From contig NMRA01000475.1 in the NCBI GenBank assembly GCA_002633005.1, positions 124,001-188,000 on the forward strand: 64,000 nucleotides of DNA, written 5' to 3'. Each line of letters starts with the position of its first letter. The first letter of the stretch is position 1. The notes beneath the pieces are model-generated. The model was not told the origin of the DNA and made no database searches. It saw only the letters and a list, made by a program, of their open reading frames with translations. The position numbers and the translations under genes were made by a program. This stretch comes from Phoronis australis. Taxonomy: Eukaryota; Phoronida; Phoronidae. This document shows positions 12,701 through 32,600 of the stretch, piece by piece.

Positions 12701-15700
12701 AACACTGTGGTTGAGATATCCATGAAACATTTTTTCAATCCACAGCCTGTTGCATGAAAGTTGCTAATGACAGAAATTTGGTCTTGCCGTTCCTCTTCAA
12801 AATTGGTCCAAAAAGGTTTAGCCAAGTAATTATGAGCTCCTCATAACCCAGAAATAATTTATAGAAATCATTTCAATTATTAACAGTTATGTATTTTTGA
12901 TTGGAAACGCTACGCTTTATCTGAAATGAGATTTAAGTATTTTTCAGAATTAGTTATTTGAAGCGCAAGGCAGGCTCCTGATGATACAGCAAGGTATTGA
13001 ATACTCGTAATACCTTTCTGTATTGAAATATTAGTTGCACATTTGTAGTCTTTGTTATAATCAGACTTAGCACTGTTGTTTTATGGGGTTTGAGTATATA
13101 GTTTGGAGAACTTTGACCGTTACTTATTTAGATAGGTTTCCATGCTAGGCTCGCGCTAGATATTACAATGGACTCTCGAAATTGATTAAAAAGTTTGAAA
13201 ATTTTGAGCTATCGTGAAAAGTTAATGCAAAACGTTTGATTTTTGCCAGTACGCAGCACTTGATAAAGTACACTACTGCACTACTGTTTTTCATAGCATG
13301 CTTTTTACTAATGGATAAAACGAAAAAATGGACATTGTAGAATAACTCTTACTAGTGAACCAGCATAAGACAATAAGCTAAATAAATATTTGAGTTCATT
13401 CAACAGTAATAACTTTATTGCTCTTTTCACACTCTCCTGTTTCTAATCTGGGAAGGAGTTTACTGGACAAGATCTCAAATAAAAAATATATTCCAGTTTT
13501 GAAATGTCCAACGCATGGTTATACCTGTTTTGATGAATACAAACTGGACTGGTATAGTAATTATTACTGATGCTGCTGTGTTGTTATGTCTAAGCTATAA
13601 TTTAATATACACTATCTTCCATTATGCAGAGATCATATTCACAGACAAGGTAGAGGAAGCGTTCCGTGACATTGACGTAGCCATTCTGGTGGGTGCCATG
13701 CCCCGCCGTGAAGGCATGGAACGGAAGGACCTTCTGGCAGCCAACGTCAAGATCTTCAAGGAGCAGGGTGACGCCCTGGAAAAGTTTGCCAAGAAGACTG
13801 TCAAGGTAGAACTGTGAAGACTTTTGTACTCTTTAAATTTTAACACGTCTGAGTTTCATCTATGTTAGTGATGCTAGATAAGTCAGTATAGTTACTTTAT
13901 GGGTATAGTTTTGGTGAAGTCGCAAATACTGCTACTGCCTATATTTAGTAAGGAGTTACTATACACAATACTTTTCTTGTCATAATTTACTGTTACTGTC
14001 TGTGTTTAGTGAGGGGTTGTTATCTTTTGGTTCCTCAAATGGATTTTACACATTCAAATTTTGATAAAACTAAAAGTCATGTATTAGGATCCCAAAAGAT
14101 TTTTAATATCTCCTGAGAGATCCATATACTGATGGATTTTTGCTGTGTTAAAAAACAATTTTTACCTTGCATGTGGCCAGTCCAGCTGTTGCAGACTCTG
14201 GTATTGCTTTTCTCTTTGTAGGTTGTCGTCGTTGGCAACCCAGCCAATACAAACGCTCTGATGGCAAGCCACTTTGCCCCATCAATACCACGCAAGAATT
14301 TCTCATGTCTTACCAGACTGGACCAGAGTCGAGCAAAGTTCCAGGTACTGATTAAGCATGTTGTGTGCACATTCGCACGTCTTCGTCTTGACATTGCAAC
14401 CAAATTTTAGACCTGTCAACTGATTTTATTTTCTTTCGCTTGGATTATGAGACAGTGCTTTTTGATCATGCATTTAGTTGTATATCTTGGCAAGGTTTTT
14501 GAACCCATTCTTAAAATTATAGCAAATGATGAGGTTAACAGGTAGCTGTTTGGATGTGTGACTACACAATTTACTGAGATAATTATCAAACTACTGCACA
14601 AAACTTTTCAATTTATTGGTTAACTACTGTGCAGCGCAAGTTGATCAAAATAGCTGTCTTGTGGCTCAGTTTTGCCTAATCTGGCATTAAATGTACAAGG
14701 TCTGTGAATGGGGTATTGTGCAACACTTATAGCCACAATATCAGTGGAGATTAGACAAAATTACAACTAACTTGTTGCTGATATAGATACATACTTGAAG
14801 CTTTATTTCCCAAAATTCACACTTTCCAGATTGCAGCCAAGTTGGGTGTTGCCGTGAATGCTGTGAAAAACGTTACTATCTGGGGCAACCATTCTTCTAC
14901 CCAATACCCAGATGTTAATCATGCCACAGTGGAGGTCAACGGTGAGACGGTCCCTGTTCGAAAAGCCGTGAAAGACGATGCTTGGCTGAATGGTCAATTC
15001 ATCAAGGTAAATGCTACTGCTGTGTCCATACTGAGTTCGTTTTTTTAATCCACATATACGTATTATGTTCAGAGTTAATTTTGCTCTCATCTTGATCTAG
15101 AGCGTATGATCTCCAAACTTTATTCGAGACTTGACTTTATGATGTGATATTGCATGATTACTCAAAGCATGGAATCAATCGATCAATTATCGAGACTAGT
15201 CTCCAGAGAAGTTCGATGACCAGATGCTCAGAGTTAGTTACTATGTGGTCTTGTAGAAGGCCATCCGTGGTCTTTGCCTGGTTATATCTTCCAAAAGTGC
15301 CTTGGTGGAGCGTGTTACTGAATGAAGAGCATGGCAGAGGTCATTTTTCAGACGTGTTACCTGTGAAGCTCCCGTAGCGGCCATTTTGTTTTTTGCAACC
15401 TCCTCTCTGTTGATCAAGTCACGTGAAAATCTGTTGGAAAACTTGTGTTAAAGATCTCCCTGGGACATAATTGGAAACATGTCTTTATTAGGAAGGGATT
15501 ACATCTGCTAAAGACTGTTGCTGCCCCCAAAATTAGCATTTTTTGAGTTTTGGGATTCAAAAAATTATCACTTGGTCGTTTTTTACATTGTAGGTTGTGG
15601 CATTGGCTCATATATGTGGAATGTAAGTGACTTTATTGTCTTTTGTTTCCGTTCATGTGAAATTTTGTGCTTGACAGACTGTCCAGACCCGCGGTGCTGC

Positions 15701-17691
15701 CGTCATCAAGGCTCGCAAGCTATCCAGTGCTATGTCCGCTGCTAAGGCAACCTGTGACCACATGAGGGACTGGTTCTTTGGAACCGCTGATGTAAGTATT
15801 AAGTCTGGTAGCAAGATTCTCCACACTCAAAAATTCAAACAGATCGCGTTTACAACCTTTTTAAGACAATTTGCTGCCCGTACACATCATAGCAAACACT
15901 CAAAACTAATACTTTTTGTTCAGAATGAAAAAATCAATTTTGTGTCGTGCTATTTAAACAAGTCAGAGGCAAAATCAAACAGGTCACGATGACCTGTTAA
16001 AACATGTCATGGAGAACACTGGGTAGTGTGTGTGTATATGTGCGTTTATGTGTGTCGTCCATTAAGTTGCTATTGTAACAGGCACCTTGCACTGTGCTTG
16101 CACTGCTTGAACATGGAGGAAATGGGAAATAATTTAAAACAGAATTCCAGGATTTTTGGACATTCTGTCAAAGGCTGGGGCCTAAAATGACTTGGGAAAT
16201 TGGTTGCTGTTTTGTGAAAAAGTCAAGTAGTCAAAATTCGTGTATTGCCGATGCTGGAAGTTGACGTCGCAATAATGCATCACACTTTTATTGTCTGTCA
16301 TTTGTGAAATCGTTTTTTGTTGCCTCCTATTTAGCTATTTTTATTGTTTTTTGTTTGTAAGTTGAGTGAGCAATTACTGGGGACCCCATACCTTATCTAT
16401 TTTTAGAATCCACTAGTTGTTAATGGTATCAGTCAGCGTGCTGGAGTCGGACTCTGAAAATTAAAATATGGGTATTAGTGGTACAATTAGGACACAGTTT
16501 GCATATTTTGCTTGTAAGTTTGCTGCTGAATTTCGCTGTAATGGCTGTGTTTCGATCTTTCGAGTTTGTGGCTCAATTGTGCTACTTATCATTGAATGGA
16601 TTCCAAGAATAAGGGCAAGAATTGTTCAGCTGTTGTAAAAATTATCCGCAACCCTTTTACAAGCAAGAATCAACACATAGTTTGAGAAACACGGCTAGAC
16701 AAACCAAGAGTACCATTGGCAGACACTGAAAAGAATAGCTTCCAGTTTTGGGAATGCCTGATTATAGACAGTTAGAATGTTTTACTAAAGTTACATTCAA
16801 GCTCTAAGATTCCACTAAACAAAAAAACATCTTGCAACTTTCCTTTAGTGTTGCAGCGAGATCACCTATTTCAATTCCTATTTCGAGGAGTGGTTTAAAA
16901 CGATGTCTGGGTGGAGATGTTAGACAAAGCCATGCTTTGTGTATGTACAATGTCCTAAGTGGAGAAGTTGCATGGGGGCACTTCAAGTGATGACTTTCAC
17001 CAGTATGTGTTTAACATGGCAGTCAACATCATTTTGTACAACTTACAATACCTGGAAAATTTGAGACGGAATATGTATATTTTATTTGTGTTTATGCACA
17101 CTTGTACAGAGTGTTTTGCTTTGGGTCATTTTGTGCCATGTTGAATGTGTTGGTTCACCATGAAGGCATTTTATCTCTATTGATTAGTTAGACACAGATA
17201 AGGTGCTCTGGCATGACACAGATAAGGTGCTCTGGCTTGAATCATTGAGTTAAGTCTGGTCATACTGTTTATTTTTGAACTTTGTTAACTCAACTGATTG
17301 GGCAGTTGTGTTGGAAAATTGGGAAGTGATATTTGAGTAAAGGTGTCATAGCTGTGATGCAGTAATGTAGACACTAAAATTATTCAGCATTAAATGGCTG
17401 AATTGTTTTACGGACTGTATTGCCTTTATGGTTTGGCTTCACTTGTCTCGTGTTGGCACGGTGTCTTCTATTCTGTTTGTGCAGGGCGAATGGACCTCGA
17501 TGGGCGTTCTCTCTGATGGTTCGTACGGTATCCCCGAAGGCCTAATGTACAGTTTCCCAGTTACGATCAAGGATGGTGATTACTCTATCGTACAGGGGCT
17601 CTCTATTGATGACTTCTCTCGCGAGAAGATGGACGCCACAGCCAAGGAACTACTGCAAGAAAAAGCTACCGCCGAGCAAGAGTGTCAGTGA
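6851..17691 (+). CDS. MDH1: Cytosolic malate dehydrogenase
   Basis: Exons: 6851-6853 (ATG only; alternative copy 8574-8576), 10228-10329, 10875-10971, 13630-13805, 14222-14344, 14830-15006, 15678-15791 and 17485-17691. They total 999 nt, or 332 residues plus TGA; human MDH1 has 334. The enzyme interconverts malate and oxaloacetate with NAD(H) and serves the malate-aspartate shuttle in the cytosol. Visible signatures are the Rossmann glycine motif TGAAGQIG (residues 11-18), LDITPMLG, the mobile loop [12 protein letters not shown] with substrate-binding arginines at about 93 and 99, VVGNPANTN (about 129-137), the catalytic pair Asp160 (TRLD) and His188 ([11 protein letters not shown]), and [11 protein letters not shown]. 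No mitochondrial targeting extension is present, which fits the cytosolic isoform. Exon 1 ending exactly after ATG also occurs, as I recall, in the vertebrate gene. Intron 3 carries a large composite repeat. Confidence 0.97.
8286..8314. repeat. Perfect 13-bp inverted repeat with a 3-nt AAA loop
   Basis: ACAATGCATATAC and its exact complement GTATATGCATTGT are separated by AAA. It lies in the part of the first haplotype-like copy that has no counterpart in the second. Its function is unknown; it may be a transposon terminus or a cruciform-prone site. Confidence 0.75.
9784..9935. mobile_element. MITE-like insertion present in only one copy of the MDH1 intron 1 sequence
   Basis: The ends are GGGCCCTGTTGCATAAA and TTTATGCAACTCAGCCC, imperfect inverted repeats with AAAGTTAT/ATAACTTT just inside. 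In the other copy of this region (near 8085) the site reads CACCTGGAGAT without interruption, so the empty site is visible and a TGG-like 3-bp target duplication is suggested. About 150 bp long, with no coding capacity. Confidence 0.7.
11047..12690. repeat. Composite higher-order repeat in MDH1 intron 3 built from three alternating modules of about 150 bp
   Basis: The motif CCTAGTGGC or a close variant recurs about every 140-160 bp, each time followed by one of three tails. Type A is GCAATTTTATTTTTTACG-like, type B is GCCATTTTTACTGTTTTCGA-like, and type C is GCAGTTTTGTTTTTTGCGCC-like. The order is A B C A B C, then B C A B, with one A apparently lost near 12100. Modules also share CAACCAAACCGCTC, TATCTCCTAAACCGT and GATCTTTACGAAATTTAGTA. 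It starts near GCGTCCACATATAAATATG and ends near TTGCTCTTGTTAG. Related fragments occur at 32460-32650 and in Dicer intron copies near 42520 and 44260, so it is a dispersed family. No protein is encoded. Confidence 0.8.
12745..12990. repeat. Dispersed repeat shared with 600-790
   Basis: TAGCCAAGTAATT, an AGAAAT(T/C)ATTTCAA stretch and AGTTATGTAT occur in the same order and spacing here and near 650-720, and ACAGAAA with GTCTT precedes both. This is a diverged interspersed repeat of unknown class, noncoding in both places. Confidence 0.6.
15792..17484 (+). other. MDH1 intron 7
   Basis: An intron of about 1.7 kb. It holds a short GT-rich stretch near 16026 and a 25-bp direct duplication (GACACAGATAAGGTGCTCTGG) at about 17189-17236. 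I recognise no exon, RNA gene or transposon in it. Confidence 0.6.
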
Positions 17692-17934
17692 CAGTCAAAA
17701 CTGTGAGACACATGCTCCTCGTCGGGTCTAAGGCACCAGTTAACAATGATTATTGTATTGGTGGTTGTATAAGTATATACAACTATTAGAACAACATATG
17801 CTTTGAAACTTAACTATTTGTAGATCCGTGGCTTTAATATGCTACCAAGCTTTTACTACAATGTATGTTTGCTTAATTCCACTGAATTCTAAGCCCATTT
17901 TGGAAGTAGTGGTTTGTTAAAAGTTGTTAGTTTT

Positions 17935-18042
17935 AGTTTGTGGGAGTGCATAGTCTTGCATGCACTGTGTAGTTTGTGGGAGTGCATAGTCTTGCATGCA
18001 CTGTGTAGTTTGTGGGAGTGCATAGTCTTGCATGCACTGTGT
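17935..18042. repeat. 36-bp tandem repeat, three copies, in the MDH1 3' UTR
   Basis: Copies begin at 17935, 17971 and 18007 with AGTTTGTGGGAGTGCATAGT, and each also contains TTGCATGCACTGTGT. The copies are virtually identical, which suggests recent amplification. They lie between the MDH1 stop codon and its probable poly(A) signal, so they should be transcribed. Confidence 0.9.
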
Positions 18043-18310
18043 TGTCTGCATTGAAGGTTAAGTAGCCTGCTTGTTTGTGTGTCTTGCAGTTCATGGAAAC
18101 AGTTCTATTTGACATTTTCGGTCATTCTTGTCATAAATGGAAGTTGTGAACAACCCTAGTTTTTCTAGTTTACCTATAAATCATTGTTTCAAATTTGTTC
18201 AATCTGTGAGACAATTGCTGTGAAAATGTTTGTGGACACATTTTAATGATTGCTTTGAATGTTAAGGATTTGGCAAAATAGACGATGGAGTAAAATTTGA
18301 GAAATGTTGT

Positions 18311-18322
18311 TTTATTAATAAA
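18311..18322. terminator. Palindromic TTTATTAATAAA: shared poly(A) signal of convergent MDH1 and ALKBH6
   Basis: The 12-mer is its own reverse complement and contains AATAAA on each strand: 18317-18322 on plus and 18316-18311 on minus. It lies about 630 nt after the MDH1 stop and about 500 nt after the ALKBH6 stop. I saw no other AATAAA on the relevant strand between either stop codon and this site. Shared use would make the two 3' UTRs overlap by a few tens of bases. Confidence 0.75.
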
Positions 18323-18818
18323 CTCACTAGTACATTAATAACATTGATGTTTACGCTGAGCGGAGCAATATTAAAGGGACAGTTCTTCTTTACTCATCAC
18401 CAAAAACAACTTTCAAACCAAGGCACTTAGCAACAGAAAATCCATTCAATATGATAACCGACACTGCTTCTCATCTACAAACGGTCGTAGGCATGTAAAA
18501 AGGGTGTGCAAATGTCATCAATTTAGACAGCCACTTTTAAATTTGGTACACTCCATAGCAATTGCAGGCGATTTGTGAATTTGTTTTGAAAGTTATAAAC
18601 CGATTACCATTTTGGCTAGAAATGTAAGACCATTTAATCAAATGGACCTACTTTGTGCTTTCCAGATTTAATGGTGCAAGTTTGAAGGAAATGTACAGTT
18701 AATTTCTAAAACTATAATCATTGCACGATGGCTATTCTTAAAACTCATATGACGATTAATTTATCAACATGCAAGCAATGATACAAGACCCACAAATAAT
18801 TCATTTCAACAAATTGCC

Positions 18819-26636
<7,818 letters not shown>

Positions 26637-26663
26637 GAGCCTACTTTTGTCCTGTCATCAATT

Positions 26664-29600
26664 ATGTCTAATTCAAAGAAGTCACGTCAGCACAGTGTAC
26701 AAGTGGCAACAGACTCCTTCACCAAGATGAGTCACCAAGCTCACCTACTGGAGCAGGCCCTGCAGCAGAATACAGTCGTCTGTCTTGGGTCAGAAATGGG
26801 AAAGTTCTTCATTGCTGTCTCGATGATCAGAGAATTAGCTCACCAAGTACGGAAACCAATCACTGACGGAGGCAAACTCATCGTGTTGCTGTTTTATGAA
26901 GGTACCGTTTCCAGAAGGTTTTTATTTTTTACCGCATTGATGCTGTGAATGGTTGATGTATTTGCAAAATGTCATGGAAGCTGCTTAGATTTTGTCAAAG
27001 TTTTGGCTAGGAGAATGAGGGAAATCAAAACATTAGCAAAGAACTATCATTAGATTTTTGACATACGGATTTATTTTTCATTTTAGTTGAAGACTTTACA
27101 TTGTCTGCCCAGCTGAAATGGGTTTACTTCCAAGATGGTCATGTTTGTTTGTCTGAAGACATTACCTTCAGTTGTGTGCCTAACTGACATGCATGTATTT
27201 CCAAGATAGTCGTATTTGTTTGGCTCAGTTTTGATTCAATTTCCTCAATGCTCATTGTAATATGCACATAAAATGATATGTGGAATTGTACGTTTCAGAG
27301 TCTCAAGCTTCTCAGCATACAAGCTGTATACAACTTCATACTGATCTTAAAGTTTGCATGTTCCCCAAAGACTGCAACCCCCAGGAGCAGAATTCAAAGG
27401 TTACAGGTCACCATGTTTTGGTCATGACCCCATGTGTACTTCATGCCTTTCTGACCAATGGTGTAATGTCACTGATTCAGGTCAACCTCATCATCGTTGA
27501 TGAGTGTCATCGTGCCATTAACGATGACGTCTTCCATCGTATTATGCAGTGCTATGATAGTTGTCAGTCGCATCAATGTCCTCGTATTTTAGGAATTACT
27601 ACAACTGTGCTAAATGATAAATGTGACTCGCCTTCAGAACTTGAACGAGAGCTGAATAGTTTAGAGTCTGTTATGCGGTCATCCGTGCAGGCGTCTAAAG
27701 ACGTTCTTAGCTCTGACGTTTTCTCGCATCAAGTAGAAGAAACGATTCTACATTGTGAACAGTACAATGATCAAAGTGGCCTTGTAAAGGATATCGACGA
27801 CATTCTGGAATCGTGTTTTGCGTTCATGAAAGGTTGTAAATTGTCGAGCGAAGAAGTCAATGGTGATTATGACCCATGGAGTATTCCTCGGTTTGTCTAC
27901 TCAGAATGCCAACTGGTCCTCCATCTACTTGGTCCATGGTGTGCTAGTCGCGTTGCGCAGGCTTTTGTTCGCCAACTGAACAAGTTAATCGAGGTAGAGA
28001 CTGCAATACTGCGACGCCAGCTTCTCCAGTGGGCTCATACACAACTACAAATGATCAGCACACTGTTTGAGTTCTCTTTCAACCAGGTCATGTGCCTGGA
28101 TGACTTCAAGAAGCTTATAAGTTCAAAGGTCAAACAGCTGTTGGAAGTCCTTTACACCTTCAAGCCAGCTGATAATTACACCATCGGTATGCTTGTTTTT
28201 ATTGAAATAGGTTTGCTTCAAATGAAAGGAAAATATGGGTATTTTTACAGGTATGACACTGAATTCATGGAACTTGAATAACTCTTTCTGTCAAGATTGG
28301 CTCTGTTGACCGGTAGAGTTCATGTTACTAACTGTCATGGTACGCTTTCAATGTTTGGCCGTGATAGTAGAAAATTATTACTTACAACATTAATCTAATT
28401 AAAAAGATTAAAAAGTAAGCAACTTTACTCAAGCTGAGACAATAATGTTCACGCTTGGCCAATAGTATTCAAGTATTTTAGGCCTGCATTATTCAAGATT
28501 CCAAACTAAGCTGGCATAAACTTGTTAGCAACATGACAGTTGAGTGCACTGCGCAATGCCATATGCAAATTGGCCATGGGATAAGTTTATNAGACTGCAA
28601 TACTGCGACGTCAGCTTCTCCAGTGGGCTCATACACAACTACAAATGATCAGCACACTGTTTGAGTTCTCTTTCAACCAGGTCATGTGCCTAGATGACTT
28701 CAAGAAGCTCATAAGTTCAAAGGTCAAACAGCTGTTGGAAGTCCTTTACACCTTCAAGCCAGCTGATAATTACACCATTGGTATGCTTTTTTTTATAGAA
28801 ATAGGTTTGCTTCAAATGAAAGGAAAATATGGGTATTTTTAGAGGTACGACACTGAATTCATGGAACTTGAATAACTCTTTCTGTCAAGATTGGCTCTGT
28901 TGACCGGTAGAGTTCATGTTACTAACTGTCATGGTACGCTTTCAATGTTTGGCCGTGATAGTAGAAAATTATTACTTACAACATTAATCTAATTAAAAAG
29001 ATTAAAAAGTAAGCAACTTTACTCAAGCTGAGACAATAATGTTCACGCTTGGCCAATAGTATTCAAGTATTTTAGGCCTGCATTATTCAAGATTCCAAAC
29101 TAAGCTGGCATAAACTTGTTAGCAACATGACAGTTGAGTGCACTGCGCAATGCCATATGCAAATTGGCCATGGGATAAGTTTATTTTGATCACCATTTGA
29201 CAAGAACATATGTTTTGTTTGATTATGTAATTCACGTAAAATAGCTTGAATGCTATTGACCGGCAATCTTATGCTTGAACGGCAATGGTTACTAAGAGAA
29301 AATTTTTTTTGAGCTTGGAATTCAATCTTGAAAAAGATTACTGGCTCAACAAGCTTTTCCATATCTTTTGACAATTAGCCTGATATACCCCTGTCGTCTT
29401 TGTACTCACTTAGTCCTTCTCAAAGTAACTGAGCCATGGTTAGAACATTAGCAGGGATATTCAAGCTTTGAGAAAAATGTCAAGATGACATACCATTAAT
29501 CTTGATCAAGCATGGTCAATTCAAAGTTAATTAAGTTGGGTAGAAAATAAAATGTCTCGCTCCATCATGGTCTACTTGTAATAACTTATAATTTTTAGCT

Positions 29601-32600
29601 AAAGATTTTAAGAAACAATTTACTCTTGAAGCGAACATGCTCCTGATATTGACAATACTTTATTGTAGATTAGTTATGTATACTATTTACATTGGTTGCA
29701 TGAAGAGCAGTGGGCCGTTGTTAGATTATTTGACTTAACACTTCCCTGTAGTAGTGTATATTGAACTTGTTCAGTATAAACTGAAAACTTATCAATATTA
29801 TGACTTGGTCGGTTTTTCTGACATAAAAGCTCTGCATACCTGGCCAGTAAATCTTCTTTATCAATTTCCAGTGCCGTACAACGGAGTGGATGACTACTTG
29901 GACATTGAAGAGGCATCAGATGAGTCTGACCTGGAACCTGATGATGATGATGAAGGCCAACAGAGGGCAGCAGTTGTGAAGACATCACAGGTATGTTGAG
30001 TGAAGCAGCCTGTTGTGACTTGTACAACATGTCTTGTGTTGAAGACTCCTTGTCTTTTTGCTAGACAGAATGCACATTGGGTTTCTTGTCTCCTTTGACA
30101 CTCAGAGACTTGTCAGTTAAAGAAAGATATAATTGTAAAGAAAGATATCAGTGAAGACAACACAACATATTTAAGTTTCAATTCTGCATATATTTGACTG
30201 TTTATTTCCAAATTTTGAAAGTTTATTAGTGTTATTAATTAAAATTATTATTATTATTATTATTAATTCCTACTAAATTGGTTTGCGTTACGATTAGCTT
30301 TTTGAATGTTTGAATGAAAATGAGTGGTGCTGTGGTTAAGAGACGTTCCTGAAATTGTTACCTACTGTTGTTCCATATTATTGTTATTGTGAAGTTAATA
30401 CTAATTCAAACTTTGCATCCAATTTTTAGAATTTAAGAATCTCTGCTTCTTTGTCAAAGGAGTCGTTGTCCTTTGCTATTGTCAAAATGGCATATTTTTA
30501 TGTACCGTGCCAGAGAGTTGTATGGCTTAGCTTTTCAAGCATCAGTCTATTTTTATACATCACATGATACTAATAAATAACCATAGCAGCACTGCGTTTG
30601 CCATGTAGTTGTAGATGCTTTTCAGGTCTTTAAACTGTAAAAATTACCACTTTCCATTGTAATGTATTGTATTTAAAATAAAATGGTTCTGTGCCCTGCA
30701 AAAATTACTGTGTCTTGTAACAAATGGTATTAAATGTAATAGGCTCGTGTACATTGTAGAAATTAATATTGTCTTGTCATACAGAGTACATAGTAGTATG
30801 TTGGTAATGTAAATTTTTGTAGGTGAAGATTTCTTTGCATACAGACAAGTTATGTAATGGTGAATATTTTTGATCGTTCTTGTCTATGGCCATTGTTCTC
30901 AAATTGTGAGTTATAGGCAAGTGACAGCTCGTTGGAGGTCTGACGTTCTGGTTGGTTGGTGGAAACTCAAATAAATTGGCTGCTTGCATTCTGAGTTCCC
31001 ACCAACCAATCAGAACGATGGAGCCAGTCTTCAGCTTGAGAATAGCCACAGGTGTTTAGGCATGTAATTTGTTGTCTGTGTGCAATGCAATGTTTATCAA
31101 TAGGTTATATTTCAGTGTACTTTATGACCACTGCTCATTCTAGGACTATGTAACCATGTCAAGCACATCGGGTGTACTAGTACAAGAGAAGCTGTGTGGC
31201 GTTGTGGTGTGTGACAGACGACATGTGGCCTTTGCCCTAAACAAGCTCATCGAGGAGCTAGGGAAGTGGGACGAAGACTTGTTCTTTGTTGAGAGCAGCC
31301 ATATTTTTGGTGAGTTTTGATTCTTGGCATAACAGATTTTATCAGTGTTCAAATTTGACGGCGGTTTTGAGACAACTGCGTAGAGTGGTGTCTAGTTCAC
31401 AATACAGTTGCATGTTAACACTCTCCAGTTACTAATAGATGATTGACGAACTTTCCTCCCCAACTACTGCCTTTGAATACAGGCTGAAGTCATTAGTGTT
31501 TCTGAACATCGAAACAGTTGTAATTTGAAATCATGTACTACTTTGCTTTCTGCCGATGCCAGTCTTGACTTTTAAATGCCACCCATTTTCCAGTCTAGTG
31601 GAGATTGTGTGTGCAGGATTTGTCTACCAAATTTGTAGTCCACATTGGAACAATATGACATGACAATAGAAGTTTTTCTTAATTGTTTGCAACATAATAA
31701 TTTGTATGCAGCGTGATGATATTCGCAACATTTTAGGGCTTGGAATTTTCCTCTTTTGCAAGGATTTCCTCTTTTTTGGTTTCTATTTCCTCTTATTTTC
31801 ATTCCAGTTTCCTCTGACAGTCTTTTTTCATCTCTTTTTTATCATTATTTTATTTTACAGCACAAAACATATTTCTAACACACAAACGTATTTATTTGTG
31901 GAATGATACATCATTTGAAACTAAAGTTTTTCCTCTTTCTTGCCATTGGTCATTCCAAGCCCTGGTTTATTACTTTGTAAGTGCTTTGCAATTAGTAGTT
32001 TTATGGTGACAAATTAATTCATAGAAACACAGTGGCATTGCTTTGGAAGAGCAAATATACATGTGAAGAAAGTTTTTTGTTTTTTGATGCCAGAACATAG
32101 TTTACTGAGGCTTTTGTTTTTAAATGTTATAGGTGCAGGGTCAGTGGACGGTCGTGGGAAAAGGTTAAAGGTAACGGACGTACAATGTAGGAGACAAGAG
32201 CAGGTGTTACGAAGGTTCCGTATGAAGGAGATCAATCTGCTGGTTGCAACCGGTGCTCTTGAAGAAGGTGTTGACTTGCCACCATGTAACCTAGTGGTGA
32301 AGTTTGATGCCCCCACCACATTTCGGTCGTATGTTCAGTCAAAGGTATGTTCTTGTATCTAGCATTGTCTCAAGATAATAACTATATGTAAAAGAACCAT
32401 TGTGACAGTTCGCAAATGTGTTCCTATGGTGGAGAGTATGGCCAATGTTAATTTTTGAACAGGTCTACTGCGGTGGCGACCCCTAGTTGCAATTTTAGTT
32501 TTCTTTGCGTCTATTTCCTCAATGTTTAGTGAATTCCTTGATTGATCTTCATGAAGTTTGACGCATATGCTCTAAGTGATGAGAATATGGTTGGTGTTGA

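Noticed and set aside
13515..13629. Upstream open frame extending MDH1 exon 4
   Set aside because: It is intron read-through; the acceptor at 13629 and the phase from exon 3 define the exon.
28592..28842. Second copy of part of Dicer exon 2 as an extra exon
   Set aside because: It begins in mid-exon straight after an N and has no acceptor; it is a duplicated contig end.
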